Assembly (NCBI GenBank): GCA_029204225.1
Contig: CM055103.1
Span: 7,458,866-7,522,865, forward strand
Origin: Diphasiastrum complanatum
Taxonomy: Eukaryota; Streptophyta; Lycopodiopsida; Lycopodiales; Lycopodiaceae
Reading direction: 5' to 3'
Length of the DNA: 64,000 bases
Below, one piece after another: positions 9,960 to 22,062 of this stretch. The position numbers and the translations under genes were made by a program. Below the pieces are notes generated by a model. That model was not told the origin of the DNA. It made no database searches and worked only from the letters and a program-made list of their open reading frames with translations. Positions within the stretch are counted from its first letter, which is position 1. Every line of letters starts with the position of its first letter.

Positions 9960-10425
9960 TCCGTGCTTTCACCATTAAGCAACACATTGCCTCAGTCACG
10001 CCCCACCACTTTTTGGTCGATAGCCCTTATAGCTAAACGATCGGCAGCTATCCCGCACCGGCAGCTAACCACCCGTGCTTTACACCCGAATTCGAGCAGC
10101 ATCTCTGTATCAATGGTTAACCCGTACAGTTCGAATATGTCGCCTCGCACCCCACAAGGTACAGACCGTGCTTTCACCTACCTAGACAGCACTTTGCCTC
10201 ATCCGTCCTATGTGCAGACAGTGCCAGGCCCGAACCGCGAGAACTGACCGTGCTTACACCTCAAGGGCAGCACTTTGACTCATCAAGTCCCCCGTTCTGT
10301 CGACCACCCCGACCATGGACGCACCCGTGCTTACACTGTGGGCAGCACCTTGCACAACGGTTGTCCTGACAAATCCCAAAAACGTGGCCATCCCTGTGAG
10401 ACTTGCGTATCTGACCGGCTAGTCG
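9960..10425. repeat. Degenerate tandem repeats in the leader of element Q
   Basis: Five spaced copies of a motif that begins CCGTGCTTNCACC, most followed by a GCAGCACTTTGCCTCA-like segment, start near 9961, 10070, 10169, 10248 and 10325. The last three are spaced about 78 bp. They lie where gag and the leader should be, just inside the PBS. They may be a packaging or dimerisation region expanded by slippage. Confidence 0.6.
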
Positions 10426-10437
10426 GCTCTGATACCA
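10426..10437 (-). promoter_or_regulatory. Primer binding site of element Q (tRNA-iMet)
   Basis: Minus strand TGGTATCAGAGC, two bases inside the 5' LTR, which is normal spacing for a chromovirus. Confidence 0.9.
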
Positions 10438-10439
10438 CA

Positions 10440-11357
10440 TGTTGCGCCAGCGTCTCAAAGGGCGCTGGGACTTGAGCAGTTTCCCCAACACGCGCTTAAG
10501 TCTAACATTCATCCATCATGCACTTACATAAAAGCCAACTCAGAAACGTAACAAGCTTAACCATTCAGACTTAAGAAAACTGGAATCCCAACCAACCCGA
10601 AAGCCAACTCAGAATCCGTCCCCAAAAGGTAACCAAAGGCAAAGACAAGCCACACATGAAACCCAAGGCATAGTGGTCGCCAAACTGACCAATTGGCATA
10701 GCGGCAAGCCCCATGTCGATGACAGGGACCCTTAGGCGCCAGCGACGCAAAAAGGTTGTAGTAAGGGTCCTTCCACTTGGACCAGTCCCGGAGGCGAAAC
10801 CGAAATGGTAATCATCCCCAAGGATCAACTTTATTAGATTTGGAAGAGATTACATTCATACATAGACTGACCGGTCTCGGGGCCACCAACACGTGCTGGG
10901 CATTGTGCCTGGCTCGTGCTGGTAGAGGGAGCTGAGACCTGGCGACTGGATTCCTGGCGCTGGTTGAGCTGCCCAAGTTTCTGTCTGCTGGACTCCCCCT
11001 ATAGTTCTGCTGTGATTCGGCGCACCCCCTCTGTTCTGAAACATAGTGCTTTCTGGTAAAGCACGCTTTTTGGGACTTAGTTTTTATTTTGCTGATTAAG
11101 CCTGGCAAGCCTGGCAGAATCAGTCTGGCTCCCGGACATGGGTCCCAGGAGCCGTTCCGGTGGCAGAATCAACTTGCTTCCTGACTAGGCCATGACTCGA
11201 GCTCCAGAGCTAACTCATGACTTGTGACTACTTGACTGGCTCACCACAGGTCGGAGGCTCAGTCCTTGACGTTCTAACTTGCTCTGGGACCTTAGGGAGT
11301 GTCACCCTTTAGAGTCTTACAGGGCACGTTGGGTGCACCTGAGTCAGCTTTACAACA
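10440..11357 (-). repeat. 5' LTR of gypsy element Q
   Basis: 918 bp, starts TGTTGCGCC and ends TTTACAACA. It aligns end to end with 6656-7568. It is followed by TSD TCAAT (11358-11362). Confidence 0.92.
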
Positions 11358-11434
11358 TCAATAAAGCATTATGATGGCATCATTGCTTAGGACACGTGAA
11401 TCATGCATCTATTTTGAACATGACCTAACAATCC

Positions 11435-11638
11435 ATGGTCCTTGATCTCGACTATCCTTCTGGTAAGGTTGATCTCCTTGTCTATCATAGCTGTATTTTA
11501 GGAAAGCAGGCTAGGTTTCCTTTTAGATCAAACCATATGCATCCAACAAAAGATCTGTTAGATGTTGTTCATGTTAGATTTCTTAGTAATGAGCATCCTG
11601 AAAAACCGAAGGCCGACAACATACTTTTTAGGCCTTAA
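11435..11638 (+). pseudogene. Copia GAG-pre-integrase remnant
   Basis: Short frame with CILGKQARFPF followed by DLLDVVH. This resembles the CxxC-GK-R-F zinc-binding and following LVHSD segment before copia integrase, but one cysteine of the pair and the catalytic D are gone. It has the opposite strand to its neighbours and no linked domains. An old fragment. Confidence 0.45.
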
Positions 11639-11667
11639 CACTTTTCCCCTTTGAAATTTTCTATGAC

Positions 11668-11890
11668 TTAGAAATCATTTTTTAGGCACCTTCTTCTTTT
11701 TCGCCATTTTCACTCCTTGGCAAAAAATGTGACACACTGGCCAAGTGGCCAAAATACCGTAGAAATCATTTTTAAGGCACCTTCGCCTTTTACGCTCCAT
11801 AGCGAAAAATGTGACACACTGGCCAAGAGGCCAAAATACCTTAGAAATCATTTTAAGGCACTTTCGTCTTTTTTGCTGACTGACTTCGCC
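11668..11890. repeat. Tandem repeat of ~82-90 bp, about 2.5 copies
   Basis: Units start with TAGAAATCATTTT at about 11668, 11759 and 11841 and share GGCACCTTCG and TGTGACACACTGGCCAAG. Copies differ by a few bases and a short indel. No coding content. Confidence 0.75.
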
Positions 11891-11924
11891 AATGGATGAG
11901 TAAACCTAAAACCAACTAGACAAA

Positions 11925-12692
11925 CTAATATCCCAAAGGCGGTTGACAGTTACAAATTTTTGTACATATGCAAAGACTGGCATAAATAGTCTTAAAAGCC
12001 ATAGCCTCCTCTTCATAATGAGATGTCGATGTAGATCCACCTCCTCTTGATTGAAGCCTATACTCCTCATTCACCAAGATCTCTTGCAAATCCACAATAC
12101 TTGGCAAAGTCTTTTGAATAGCAAGACTTTGAACAAGATTAGCATGATCATCCAACAAGCCATTAAGTATAACTTGAACAAGTTCTACCTCCTTAATGCT
12201 TTCATCAATACATGCTAACTCATTGTTGAATGCCTTAACCCTCAAAACAAAAGCAAGAGTACTCTCTTCCTTCTTTTGCAAAACTTGAAAGATTTTCCTC
12301 CTAAGAGTAAGCACTCTTGATGTAGACTTGGATTCATAAAGCTTCTTCAAAGCTTCCCAAGCCTCCAAAGATGATGTGTACTTACCAACTTCCTAGAGAA
12401 GTTCATTGGTAACATTCATCTTAATCATGTGTAGAGCTCTTTTAGCTCTCTTGTCATACCTCACTTGATCTTGAGGTGCTTGAGCCCTCTCCTCCACACC
12501 TGCAACAATCTCCATCAACTCATTCATCTCCAATAAGGACTCCATCCTCACCTTCCAAGTAGAATAGCTGATTGAGGTAAGCCTATCATTGCTCTCCAAC
12601 ATAAGGCCTTCACTTATAGCCATGTTGCAAGGACCTGATCTTCTTATTTCAAGCTGTTCCAATGCACAAAGCACTCTCTTGAATGTCAACAA
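11925..12692 (-). pseudogene. gag: Copia gag N-terminal two thirds, with an in-frame stop
   Basis: Start ATG is best placed at about 12623 (MAISEGLMLESNDRLTS), matching element A. The frame then gives WKVRMESLLEMNELMEIV and HMIKMNVTNELL and meets a TAG near 12391. It continues as EVGKYTSSLEAWEALKKLYESKSTSRVLTL and QVILNGLLDDHANLVQ. It ends at about 11930, before the zinc knuckle. It may be the missing 5' gag of unit C, split off by the insertions between 6.5 and 11.9 kb. That would need the breakpoints to match, which I cannot verify. Confidence 0.7.
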
Positions 12693-12933
12693 ATGAACTC
12701 AAGAAAAAATCACAAAGATATGGAACCTCTCAAATCTCTTTTAGCATTTCTAGCTAGAAAATCAACACATAGAATAGTGAAATCTTGATCAACCTATGAT
12801 CTATCCTCAATCTAATGATTCTTGTCACTTTTGAGTATGATTAGCAAGAAAGATATTTATCAGAACAAAACTAAGAGATCTTGCGATCGCGAGGAGAGGG
12901 ATAGCTAGAGCAGGAGATCTTGCGAACATGAGG

Positions 12934-13919
<986 letters not shown>

Positions 13920-14670
13920 CTAGACTTGGTCTGAATCTCTCAGCTCACTGGGACAACTTTCATTGAAAGGAATGGTGAGCTCTTTTCTCTTTATGGTCCT
14001 CATCATCGGACCCTTCATCTTCTTCTCGAATGGCATCGGACATAGCGGATTTAAGAATATGATACACTTCACTAGGATTAAGCTCTTTCTGAATACGTCT
14101 TGGAAGGCCAACTAAAAACCATATGATCAACATCTTATCAGTTGGCTGTTCCTGGACTTGACTTCTAAGACGCTTGAAGCGCTCAATATAGTCTCGTTAT
14201 TTTTATGCTACTAAGTCATACAAATGGGCTCTTAGTGAGTCTAAAAGATTGGAAGCGTTTAATAAAGACTCTTTCAATTCTGACCAATCTCGTCTATCAT
14301 CACGATTGAGGTTAGAAAACCACTCTCGTGCTTTATCCACCATGGTCATTGAAAATAGTTGGACTTTTGCATCATCCATATATTCACCATATACTTCACA
14401 TGCATTCTCAAAGATTTGCTAAAATCTATGAGGGTCCACATTACCATCAGATTTTGGTAATTCCAATCTGGGTGTTTGTTTATCAGATCTTGTGGTATGG
14501 TGAGCATGTTGAACAAGTTGATCATAAGGGTTATAAAATTGATTAGGCCTCCATTTGGATGGTCTAGGATCTTGATTCACCTGAGATCTAAGACGATAAG
14601 GCTCATTCTCATCATTTGGATTATCACTCGGTGTGAGCACATCTAGAAGTTCTTTTGGTATATTTGCCAT
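13920..14670 (-). pseudogene. gag: Ty3/gypsy-type gag (unit N), several stops
   Basis: Start ATG at 14670 (MANIPKELLDVLTP). Reading through a TAG after DPHRF gives QIFENACEVYGEYMDD, KVQLFSMTMVDKAREWFSNL and DWSELKESLLN, the Retrotrans_gag core (the AREWF and W-x-F/L landmarks). After two more stops it continues as RDYIERFKRLRSQVQEQP and FLVGLPRRIQKEL. This is the capsid region of a plant gypsy element, with at least four in-frame stops up to 13955. No zinc knuckle is seen. Confidence 0.75.
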
Positions 14671-15738
14671 GATCAGAACTGGTCTGACTCAACTTTTTTT
14701 TTTTTGAAATATTGGGTTGACGATACCTTAGAATGAAATCAGGTTTAGAATAGGTAATTCTAAAAATGGGTTAGTCAGATCTGAGCAAAAGCTCGTTGGA
14801 TGCAACTATAGTGGCAGTGTCGGATGCAAACTTTGTGACAGTGTCGGATCTGTTGTCGGTTACAATCTTGGATGCAGTTGTCAGTTGCATGTCGGATGCA
14901 ACTCTGTTCTAGTCAAAACAAGGATTTTGGATGTAATTCAGAACTAATAAGTGCTCGACATTTGAATACAGAAATTGGATATACAATGGTAAAGTCTGTA
15001 ATGGAAATTGTCAAAGCTGTTGGATGTAGATCACTAGTTGTGGTGTCGGATCTAATCCATCGGATGCAAAATTTGAGTTTTGCGAGGAATGCGAGGATCC
15101 CGAATAAAACGTGTCGAATGCAACTTTGGGTGTAAATCCGTTAGATGCAAATCCTGAAAAATATGAAAATGTCGAAAAATGTAAATGCCAAAAATACCAA
15201 AAAATGCGAAAACTGTCTAATACAAATTGTCAGGTCTAGCTCGTCGGATGCAAAATGCAAGAAATGCGAAATTTCTAAAAAAATTGGTCGATGCAACAGC
15301 GGTTCTAGTCGTCAGATGCAACGTTGGATATAAGATCATCAGATGCAATGTCGGATACAAGATTGTCGGATGTAATTTCGGATGGAAATTCGTCGGATGC
15401 AATAATCCCAAAAGACTTGTTGGATGGAAATTTTTTAAGTTGGGTTGTCGGGTGCAAATGTTGGTTCTAAGACTGTCAATTCTAGACGCAAACCATTTAG
15501 ACCATTCTTCCTCCCTTGAAATAGTGTGTGAAACGGTAGAGAGTGGTGCGGCGTTTGGTTCCTTAAACTATTTTCATTGGTGTTCGAATAGAATGTTGTT
15601 CTGAGAAAAGAGATTGAATGCGTGCTTGTAAAAAAAAGATTAATGCAAGAAAACAAGAAGGCAGTCAGAATCACAAAGAACTGGAAGATGGACTGTAATA
15701 TATGACTTCTATAGGACAATTTAAGAAGATTATCAATA
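14671..15738 (-). repeat. Leader of unit N with interspersed TCGGATGCAA motifs
   Basis: Between 14795 and 15460 the plus strand repeats variants of TCGGATGCAA roughly every 20-45 bp, about 20 times (for example near 14820, 14890, 15060, 15243 and 15398). The spacing is irregular, so it is not a simple tandem array. It sits between the PBS and gag of N. No open frame of interest. Confidence 0.65.
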
Positions 15739-15752
15739 GCAACGGGCACCAA
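15739..15752 (-). promoter_or_regulatory. Probable primer binding site of gypsy unit N
   Basis: The minus strand reads TTGGTGCCCGTTGC, the shape of a PBS (TGG plus a tRNA 3' end). It directly abuts a sequence starting TG (15753) that behaves as an LTR. The exact tRNA is not certain. Gag lies downstream in the right direction. Confidence 0.55.
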
Positions 15753-15885
15753 TGTTTGGTGATTCACTAGCACAATGTTTACTGATTCTACAACCTACTG
15801 CTAGCAGAATCCTATGCTACTGATTCAGATTTCCTATCAGCCTACAACAGATAGAGCTCTGCTTCTCTTCTGGTCACTCTATGTA

Positions 15886-15956
15886 GTATAATGGTAATGT
15901 ACCCTGCCTGTCAGATTGGCACATCTACGGCCTGATCTCGATTCTTGACTGATAAT
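15886..15956 (+). pseudogene. tRNA-Asp-like pseudogene within the N LTR
   Basis: The segment has TAGTATAATGGTAATGTA (A box and D arm of tRNA-Asp), then CCTGCCTGTCAG around a GTC anticodon position, then a B-box-like CTCGATTC at normal distance. Acceptor and anticodon stems are mismatched (the last arm reads ATTGG rather than GCGGG), so it should not be a working tRNA. It could be the head of an old SINE or a tRNA copy caught by the LTR. Confidence 0.5.
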
Positions 15957-16605
15957 AGAAGCTCAACTTAAATCTATGATCTATCAAGACTCATATATCT
16001 ATGTTCCACAATCTGTTTAAGATATTTCTTAGTTTCTTATAGAATGCAGACTATTACTAATATAATCTAAACAAGAAACAATGAGCAAGATTGAATATAC
16101 TCCTACTGAACTCATCAGAACAACAAAACTGAATCTAACTAAGAACTGCAAGATCCTACAAAGTGCTTATTACAAATATCACTCAACATTTGTAATAAGA
16201 ACTCCTCATGGAGTCAAGCACAATGCAGCATCAAATCTGAGTGGTTATGATCTGCTACCAAGCCTTGCACATCTACCTGATTCTGATCACAAAACCAAAC
16301 CTGAAGAATAGAAGAATCAACAACAACAATCACATTCATACACTAGTACCCACACTGAATGCATGAAGATGGAGCATAGAAGGAAATGCAAATAGAAGGA
16401 TTTTCAATTAACAGTTCAACAACATCTCATTACAATTCTTATGCTCTGTAACTCATGTAGGAGGCCCTCATATATACCCATGAGTGGGTGAAACCATTTC
16501 TATAACAGTTTGGATTCCACCTCTTGATTTACACATATTAAAAAAATCATCCCTTAATTTACTCATTATTGGGAGGCCTCTTGATTCAAAATACATCTCA
16601 AGTTG

Positions 16606-16610
16606 AGAGG
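16606..16610. repeat. Target-site duplication of copia D (left)
   Basis: AGAGG directly before the D LTR. The same five bases follow the other LTR at 22757-22761. Confidence 0.9.
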
Positions 16611-17292
16611 TGTAAAAATTATAGCAAATAAGGATCCGAAAACACTTGAAATGATGAGGGAAACAATAGATTATGATTTCATAAGATTAGCACAAGTTGA
16701 ACCATCAAAATCCATCAAAAATCTATGCTTGAACCTCACTAAACGGCCCAAATCCTTGAAGAAGGCTTCACACGTGTGAAAGTACGGCCTCCCACAGTCT
16801 GAGTACTGTACACCATACCTACATTCAATCCTATAATCATTAGTAATCACAAGTACTCAAACAATTATGAACATAGAGAGCAATTGCACCATTATGAGAG
16901 AAAAAACATGAAATTGCTTGATTGATTTTGGTGAGATATCATCACCTATATATACATGATCCATCACGGTTTTGGGCAGGTATGAGTATCCCTAAACCTA
17001 TCCCTAATGCTAATTTTGGTGGATCTTTCATCCCTACCAAGTTAGGGTTGGAATCTTGGAGATCCCTCAACAATGCAAAAATTACCAAAAATAGCTCCTA
17101 TTTTTTCTCCCTTGTATCTAAGCATAATTTGGACTCATTCCAAAGGTTCTAACACTTAGGTCTACTTGAGAACATCCTTATGAATGGAATCCTATGCTAT
17201 TTGGCACGTGTGACAAGCCACATCATGACCATATAACTATTTAGAAGTCATATGACCAAAACTAGTCAAGCTAGAATTGTGAATTTTTAACA
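16611..17292 (-). repeat. 3' LTR of copia D
   Basis: 682 bp, TGTAAAAATT to TTTTTAACA on the plus strand. Contains TTCACACGTGTGAA at 16767-16780. The frame at 16922-17152 is repeated in every copy of this LTR and is not a gene. Confidence 0.95.
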
Positions 17293-17303
17293 CTCCTCCT
17301 CAC
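17293..17303 (-). promoter_or_regulatory. Polypurine tract of copia D
   Basis: Minus strand GTGAGGAGGAG against the 3' LTR, identical to that of E. Confidence 0.85.
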
Positions 17304-17306
17304 TAT

Positions 17307-18860
17307 CTAGCTTGGTTCAATCATTGCTTTACTAATCACTCCAGGTGATGATCTGAACTTCATAAAAGGTGTCTTTTGAAGTGGTTTAGTAAGTAGATCA
17401 GCTACACATTCATCGCTTGGAACATGCTCCAAAGCAATCTCCTTGGCTTGCACCATTTCTCTTACAAAGTGATGGCATATCTCAATGTGCTTAGATCTTG
17501 CATGGAAGATTGGGTTAGATGCAAGGTGTTGGGCTGATATATTGTCATTGTAGATGATTGGTGCCTCCTCTGAATCCATGATCTTTAGCTCCACCAATAA
17601 TCTCTTGATCCAAAGTACCTCCTTTGTAGTGGTTGTCAAAGCTTTGTACTCGGCCTCGGTTGAAGATAGAGATATAGTTTCTTGCTTTTTTGACACCTTC
17701 TCCTATGAAAGTTGAATAGGCACTTGCTGATTTCCTATCCCTCTTGTCCCCTGAAAAATCTGAATCACTAAATGCATGAAGGTTAATCACATCTCCTCTA
17801 TATAGAATCCCAAAATCCAATGTACCCGAGATGTATCTTAGAATCCTCTTAGCCTTTTTCCAATGGATATTCAATGGCTTTTGCATGGATTGGCTCAACC
17901 TACATACACTAAAGCTAAGATCTGGTCTAGTTATAGTGATCCACATTAAGGAACCTATAAGTTGCCTAAACAAAGTGATGTCCATGAAGGATCTTTCATC
18001 ATCTTCATTTGGCACTTTTACATCTTGCTCCATTGGTGTGTCAACACTTTTGCATACTTCCATCTTAAACTTCTTCAAAAGACTTTGGGCATAGTTTACT
18101 TGACTTATAAAGATAAAATCAGACCCTCTAAGTACTTCTATGCCTAAGATGAAGTGAAGACACCCTAGATCTACCATCTTGAACTCTAAGGATATATCTA
18201 TCTTGATTTTTTCAATACCATCAACACTATTTCCACTAATGATGATGTCATCTACATAAATGAGTAAAAGTACAATACCAACATCATCAAACTTAATGTA
18301 AAGAGTGGGATCATATTCACTTTGAACAAAAAAAAAGTGAAATAAGATAGCAATCTAGTCTTGAATTCCAAGATCTCGAGGCTTGCTTCAAGCCATAGAT
18401 TCTTCTTTGGAGATGGCATACTTTGTTCTCCATTCCATGCTTGATGAACCCTTGTGGCTGCTCCATATAGATATCCTCTTCCAAAAAACCATTCAAGAAA
18501 GCATTAGAGACATCCATTTGACATAGTATCCATCCAAAATGTGATGCAAGTGCAATGATTAGCCTTATTGTGACCATCTTGGCCACGGGTGCAAAAGTTT
18601 CCTCATAGTCTATCCCTCTCTCTTGAGCATAACCTTTTGCAACTAATCTTGCTTTATGTTTGTTAACACTCCCATTTGCATTCAACTCAAGCTTGAAGAC
18701 CCACTTGCATCCTATTACATTCCTTTGAGGTCTCTCAACAAGCAACCAAGTTTCATTCTCAATCAAGGCATCATACTCATCCAACATAGCTTTATACCAT
18801 CCTTTGGAGTTCAATGCATCTTCAACATTAGACGGTTTTTCAAAACTAGATAAAGCATAA
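17307..18860 (-). pseudogene. pol: Copia RT and RNase H of element D, frameshifted
   Basis: RT starts in frame 18317-18814 with WYKAMLDEYDALIENETW, IGCKWVFKLELN, ARLVAKGYAQ, DVSNAFLNG and IYGLKQASRSWN. A run of nine A (near 18330) shifts the frame before the catalytic box. YVDD is still present in the shifted frame near 18250. The connection region is in frame 17545-18177 (ILGIEVLRG, GSLMWITITRPDLSF, SDSDFSGDKRDRKSASAY). A small deletion near 17690 shifts again into the RNase H end 17307-17696 with SSTEAEY, the ARSKHIEICHHFVRE segment and DLLTKPL. All the catalytic motifs survive, but no single product can be made. Confidence 0.88.
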
Positions 18861-18886
18861 TAAGTGGATGAGATACCCTCAACTTG

Positions 18887-20407
18887 CTATCCTTTGCCTT
18901 GATATGTGAGCCTTGATGGCTCCACTTTTGCCCTTGAAGATCTCCTTGGTGTGATAGGTGGGTTTGGTGCTTGCTCCTCCATGAGCTCCTCCTCAAAACC
19001 AAGATCTTCCTCCTCGGCCATCTTCTTCTTGATTGTTGGAGCACTTGAGCCTTCTTCAAGCATATGCATATGATGTTCATCAAAGATGACATCCCTTGAA
19101 ACAACAAATTTGTTCAAGGATGGGAGATAGACTTTGTAGCCCTTGCTTGAGCTTGCATATCCAAGCATGATCCCTCTTGTGGAAGATGGATCCTCCTTGG
19201 TTCTTGTTTCCAATGGCACATGCACATAACATATACACCCAAAAACTTTCAAGTGATTAAGATTGGGTTTCTTTCCATACAACATCTCATAAGGAGTTTT
19301 GCCTTCAATTGCTTTGCAAGGCACCCTATTCATCAAGTAGTTTGCACATACAAGAGACTCACCCCAAAAGGATTTGGGCAAACAAGCATCTAATATTAAA
19401 GCCTTAGAACATTCACATAATGTTCTATTCCTTCTTTCAGCAACTCCATTTTGTTGAGGAGTGTAAGGACAAGAAGTCTCTTTCTTGATCCCTTCCTCCT
19501 CACAAAAGGCCTTGAACTCATTGGAGATGAATTCTCCACCATTGTCACTTCTAAGAATCTTGATGCTATGATTATGATGCTTTTCCACAAACAACTTGAA
19601 CTTTACAAAAGTATCAAATACTTGAGACTTGGAGGAAAGTAAGAACACCCAACAATATCTTGAGTAGTCATCAATGAAGGTTAAAAACATGGATGAACCT
19701 CCATTAGATTTGGTGCTAGCAATGTGCACATCCGAGTGTATGAGTTCAAGAGGATGAGATGACTTTGTGATGGAGTTAGGAAACACCTTCTTATGTGCCT
19801 TGGATAAGGCACAAGCTTCACAAACCTTGTCTTCCTTCCCAATAGACCTTGGTAGGCCTAAAGCATACTCCTCCTTGATCATAGCCTCCATGGAACCCAA
19901 GTTGACATGTCCAAGTCTTTTGTGCCATAAAGTAAAGGTAGATATCTTGCTCTTCTCGGCCAACATGACAACATTAGTATCCACAAATGCATCCAACTTA
20001 TAAAGTTTGCCAAGTCTAGTGCCCTTAGCCACTATCTTACCCTTCTTCTTGATGAAACATTCATTTGAAGCAAAGTCAACATTGAAACCATTGTCTACCA
20101 TTTGGCCAACACTTAGTAGATTCTTTGTTATTGTAGGAATGTACAAAACACCTTCTATGTTGATCTTTTTGGAAGATCCTAAGCAAAGGGGAATGCTACC
20201 AACTCCTTAAATCTTACAGGCTTCATCATTTGCTGTATAGATAGACTTTATAGGTCCATCATAAGATAAGAGAGAAGAGAAAAACTCCCTTTTACTAGTC
20301 ATGTGTGAACTAGCACCCGAGTCAATCCACCATGGATCTTCTCCTTTGAAGCTTGTTGAAGAAAATATGGACATCATGAGAGAGTCCTCATGTGAACTCT
20401 CCTCCTC
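18887..20407 (-). pseudogene. pol: Copia protease and integrase of element D
   Basis: The protease (20230-20400) keeps WWIDSGASSHMTSKREF. A TAA near 20207 follows. Frame 18887-20146 then gives LYKLDAF, the zinc-binding HKRLGH and CEACALSKAHK (HHCC type), and the integrase core HSDVHIASTKSNGG, RSDNGGEF and QQNGVAERRNRT, i.e. the D, D and E of the DDE triad. The C-terminus has GIMLGYASSSKGYKVYLPS and TPRRSSRAKVEPSRLTY before a TAG at 18887. Apart from the stops this is the best-preserved integrase in the window. Confidence 0.9.
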
Positions 20408-21262
20408 CTACTCTTTGCTCATGTTGGCTTGGCTTTGATCTTGCCTCCTCTTGAAGCATTCCGAGGCATAATGCCTCATCTTGCTACAATAGTAGCACTT
20501 CACCTTTGATTTGTCCTTCTTGACTTTGGTGGTTGATGGAGATGCCTTTGAGGGTCCTTCTTCATCCTCAAGCTTTGTAGACTTCTTGAATGTTGATCCT
20601 TTGCCTTTGGACTTGTCTTTGCCTTTGGTGAAGAGAGCTTGGTCATCTCCACCTTGGATGGAAAGCCTATCCATCCTCTCTTGCATTTGGCTCCTTCTTG
20701 ATTCCTCGGCCATGAGTGTGCCTTGGAGTTCTTCAAGTATGGGTAGCTTACCCAAAATTGCATATCCCTGAACCAAATTGTCAAATTCAAAGCTTAGTCC
20801 ATTCAATATGAGTTGAACAAGCTCTTGATCCTTGATAGGGTCACCTATAAAGGCTAGCTCTTTGTTCAATTCCTTTACTCTTAGGACAAAAGTATGTGCA
20901 CTCTCTCTTTTCTTTTGATAGCTTCTATAGATTTGATTCTTCAAAGCTAACATTCTAGTTTGGTTCTTGGATTCATAGACCTTTTCCAAAGTCTCCCAAG
21001 CATCTTGAGCTGAAGTGCAATCTCCTACCTCTCTTAAGAGTTCATTTGCAACATTCATTTTTATGCAATGTAGTGCAACATTGCACCTCTTGATGTATTT
21101 GGCTTTTTCTTGAGGATGAATAGGTTCACCCTCCTTACCATTTACAATTTCTATCAGATCTTGCATGATCATGATAGATTTCATTCTAACTTTCCATATG
21201 GAATAGTTAGTTTTGTTGATCCTTTCATTAGTATCCAAAAGATATGCATTTATAGATGCCAT
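20408..21262 (-). CDS. gag: Copia gag of element D
   Basis: 284-codon frame starting MASINAYLLDTNERINKTNYSIWKV just inside the leader. Family landmarks are HCIKMNVANELLREVG, AWETLEKVYESKNQTRMLALKNQIY and LVQLILNGLSFEFDNLVQGYAI. It has a lysine/serine-rich linker and the zinc knuckle CYYCSKMRHYASEC (CX2CX4HX4C) near residue 260. In E the corresponding frame continues into the protease. In D a TAG at 20408-20410 ends it, so D would make a lone Gag of ordinary capsid-plus-nucleocapsid length. This may be chance or may be useful for helping other copies. Confidence 0.88.
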   Translation of the reverse strand: MASINAYLLDTNERINKTNYSIWKVRMKSIMIMQDLIEIVNGKEGEPIHPQEKAKYIKRCNVALHCIKMNVANELLREVGDCTSAQDAWETLEKVYESKNQTRMLALKNQIYRSYQKKRESAHTFVLRVKELNKELAFIGDPIKDQELVQLILNGLSFEFDNLVQGYAILGKLPILEELQGTLMAEESRRSQMQERMDRLSIQGGDDQALFTKGKDKSKGKGSTFKKSTKLEDEEGPSKASPSTTKVKKDKSKVKCYYCSKMRHYASECFKRRQDQSQANMSKE

Positions 21263-22062
21263 CTAGTCTCCTAATCAAGGACTTGACACAAATGAAGATT
21301 ACTTCTATTGATTTGATTGAAGGTATACCTTATCCCACTTCTTAGGGACCTGAAAAGATCAGTTATAGACTTCCAATAAAGATCTAAGAATGATCTCTAA
21401 CAAAATCAAATCATAGAATACTAGAAACAATGCACTTGCTTGATTGAAGTAGACAATACTAGTAGAATTGCCTCTCTTTCTATAAAGAACATTAAAGCTT
21501 CCCAAATGATCTGATCAAGAGTGAGTTTCAGCAACCTAATATACTTCCAAAATCACTTGTAAAATATCTAAATGGAACTTAATGAGGATGCAACACAATC
21601 TACTATCCAATCACAAGCAAAAAATGATCAAAATTGATGAAAAATTGATCTAATTTGGTGCATAAGTCAAGCAATGGTTGGACTGAACCTAAATCAATTT
21701 AGGAGGTGTCTACTACACCTTAGAACAGTCTTGAAGAGTCCCCAAAACTCTGACCTTCCCTCTCCTTGAATGCTAGAAAGCCTCCTCTATGAAATCACCT
21801 CCAAAACTCGCTTAGAAATCAATGCTTGGAGCAAGCAAAACTTGCTATCTTGGTAATGTGAATTGAATTCAACTTTGCCTCTGGTTTTAGACACCTAAAC
21901 ACCTACAAATGAAGTCACACAACACCAATCTCCAATGTATTTGACTCACTTTGAGTTCTAGAATCAATACTAGATGCTAAGATCCAATCTACATAAGATT
22001 TAGATCAAAAATTGTGATCAAATTGAATGAAAACCAAGGATTTAGCTCATTTCAGTCTTTAG

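Larger units (their letters stand above)
6656..11357 (-). mobile_element. Ty3/gypsy chromovirus Q, complete ends, internally deleted
   Basis: 4.7-kb element with two LTRs (6656-7568 and 10440-11357), a PBS for initiator-Met tRNA (10426-10437), a polypurine tract (7569-7579) and a perfect 5-bp target duplication TCAAT on both sides (6651-6655, 11358-11362). On the minus strand the inside carries a retropepsin, an RT and a chromodomain tail. Gag, RNase H and the integrase core are missing. By eye the LTRs differ by about 16 substitutions and one ~5-bp indel, so the insertion is fairly young. A chromovirus assignment fits the iMet primer and the C-terminal chromodomain. It cannot be autonomous. 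Confidence 0.9.

Noticed and set aside
15886-15956. Functional tRNA-Asp gene
   Set aside because: Acceptor and anticodon stems do not pair. Kept only as a tRNA-like pseudogene.
16922-17152. 76-codon frame starting MILVRYHHLYIH, seen five times in the window
   Set aside because: It lies in the D/E/J LTR family and its recurrence follows the LTR copies. No domain or start context supports translation.
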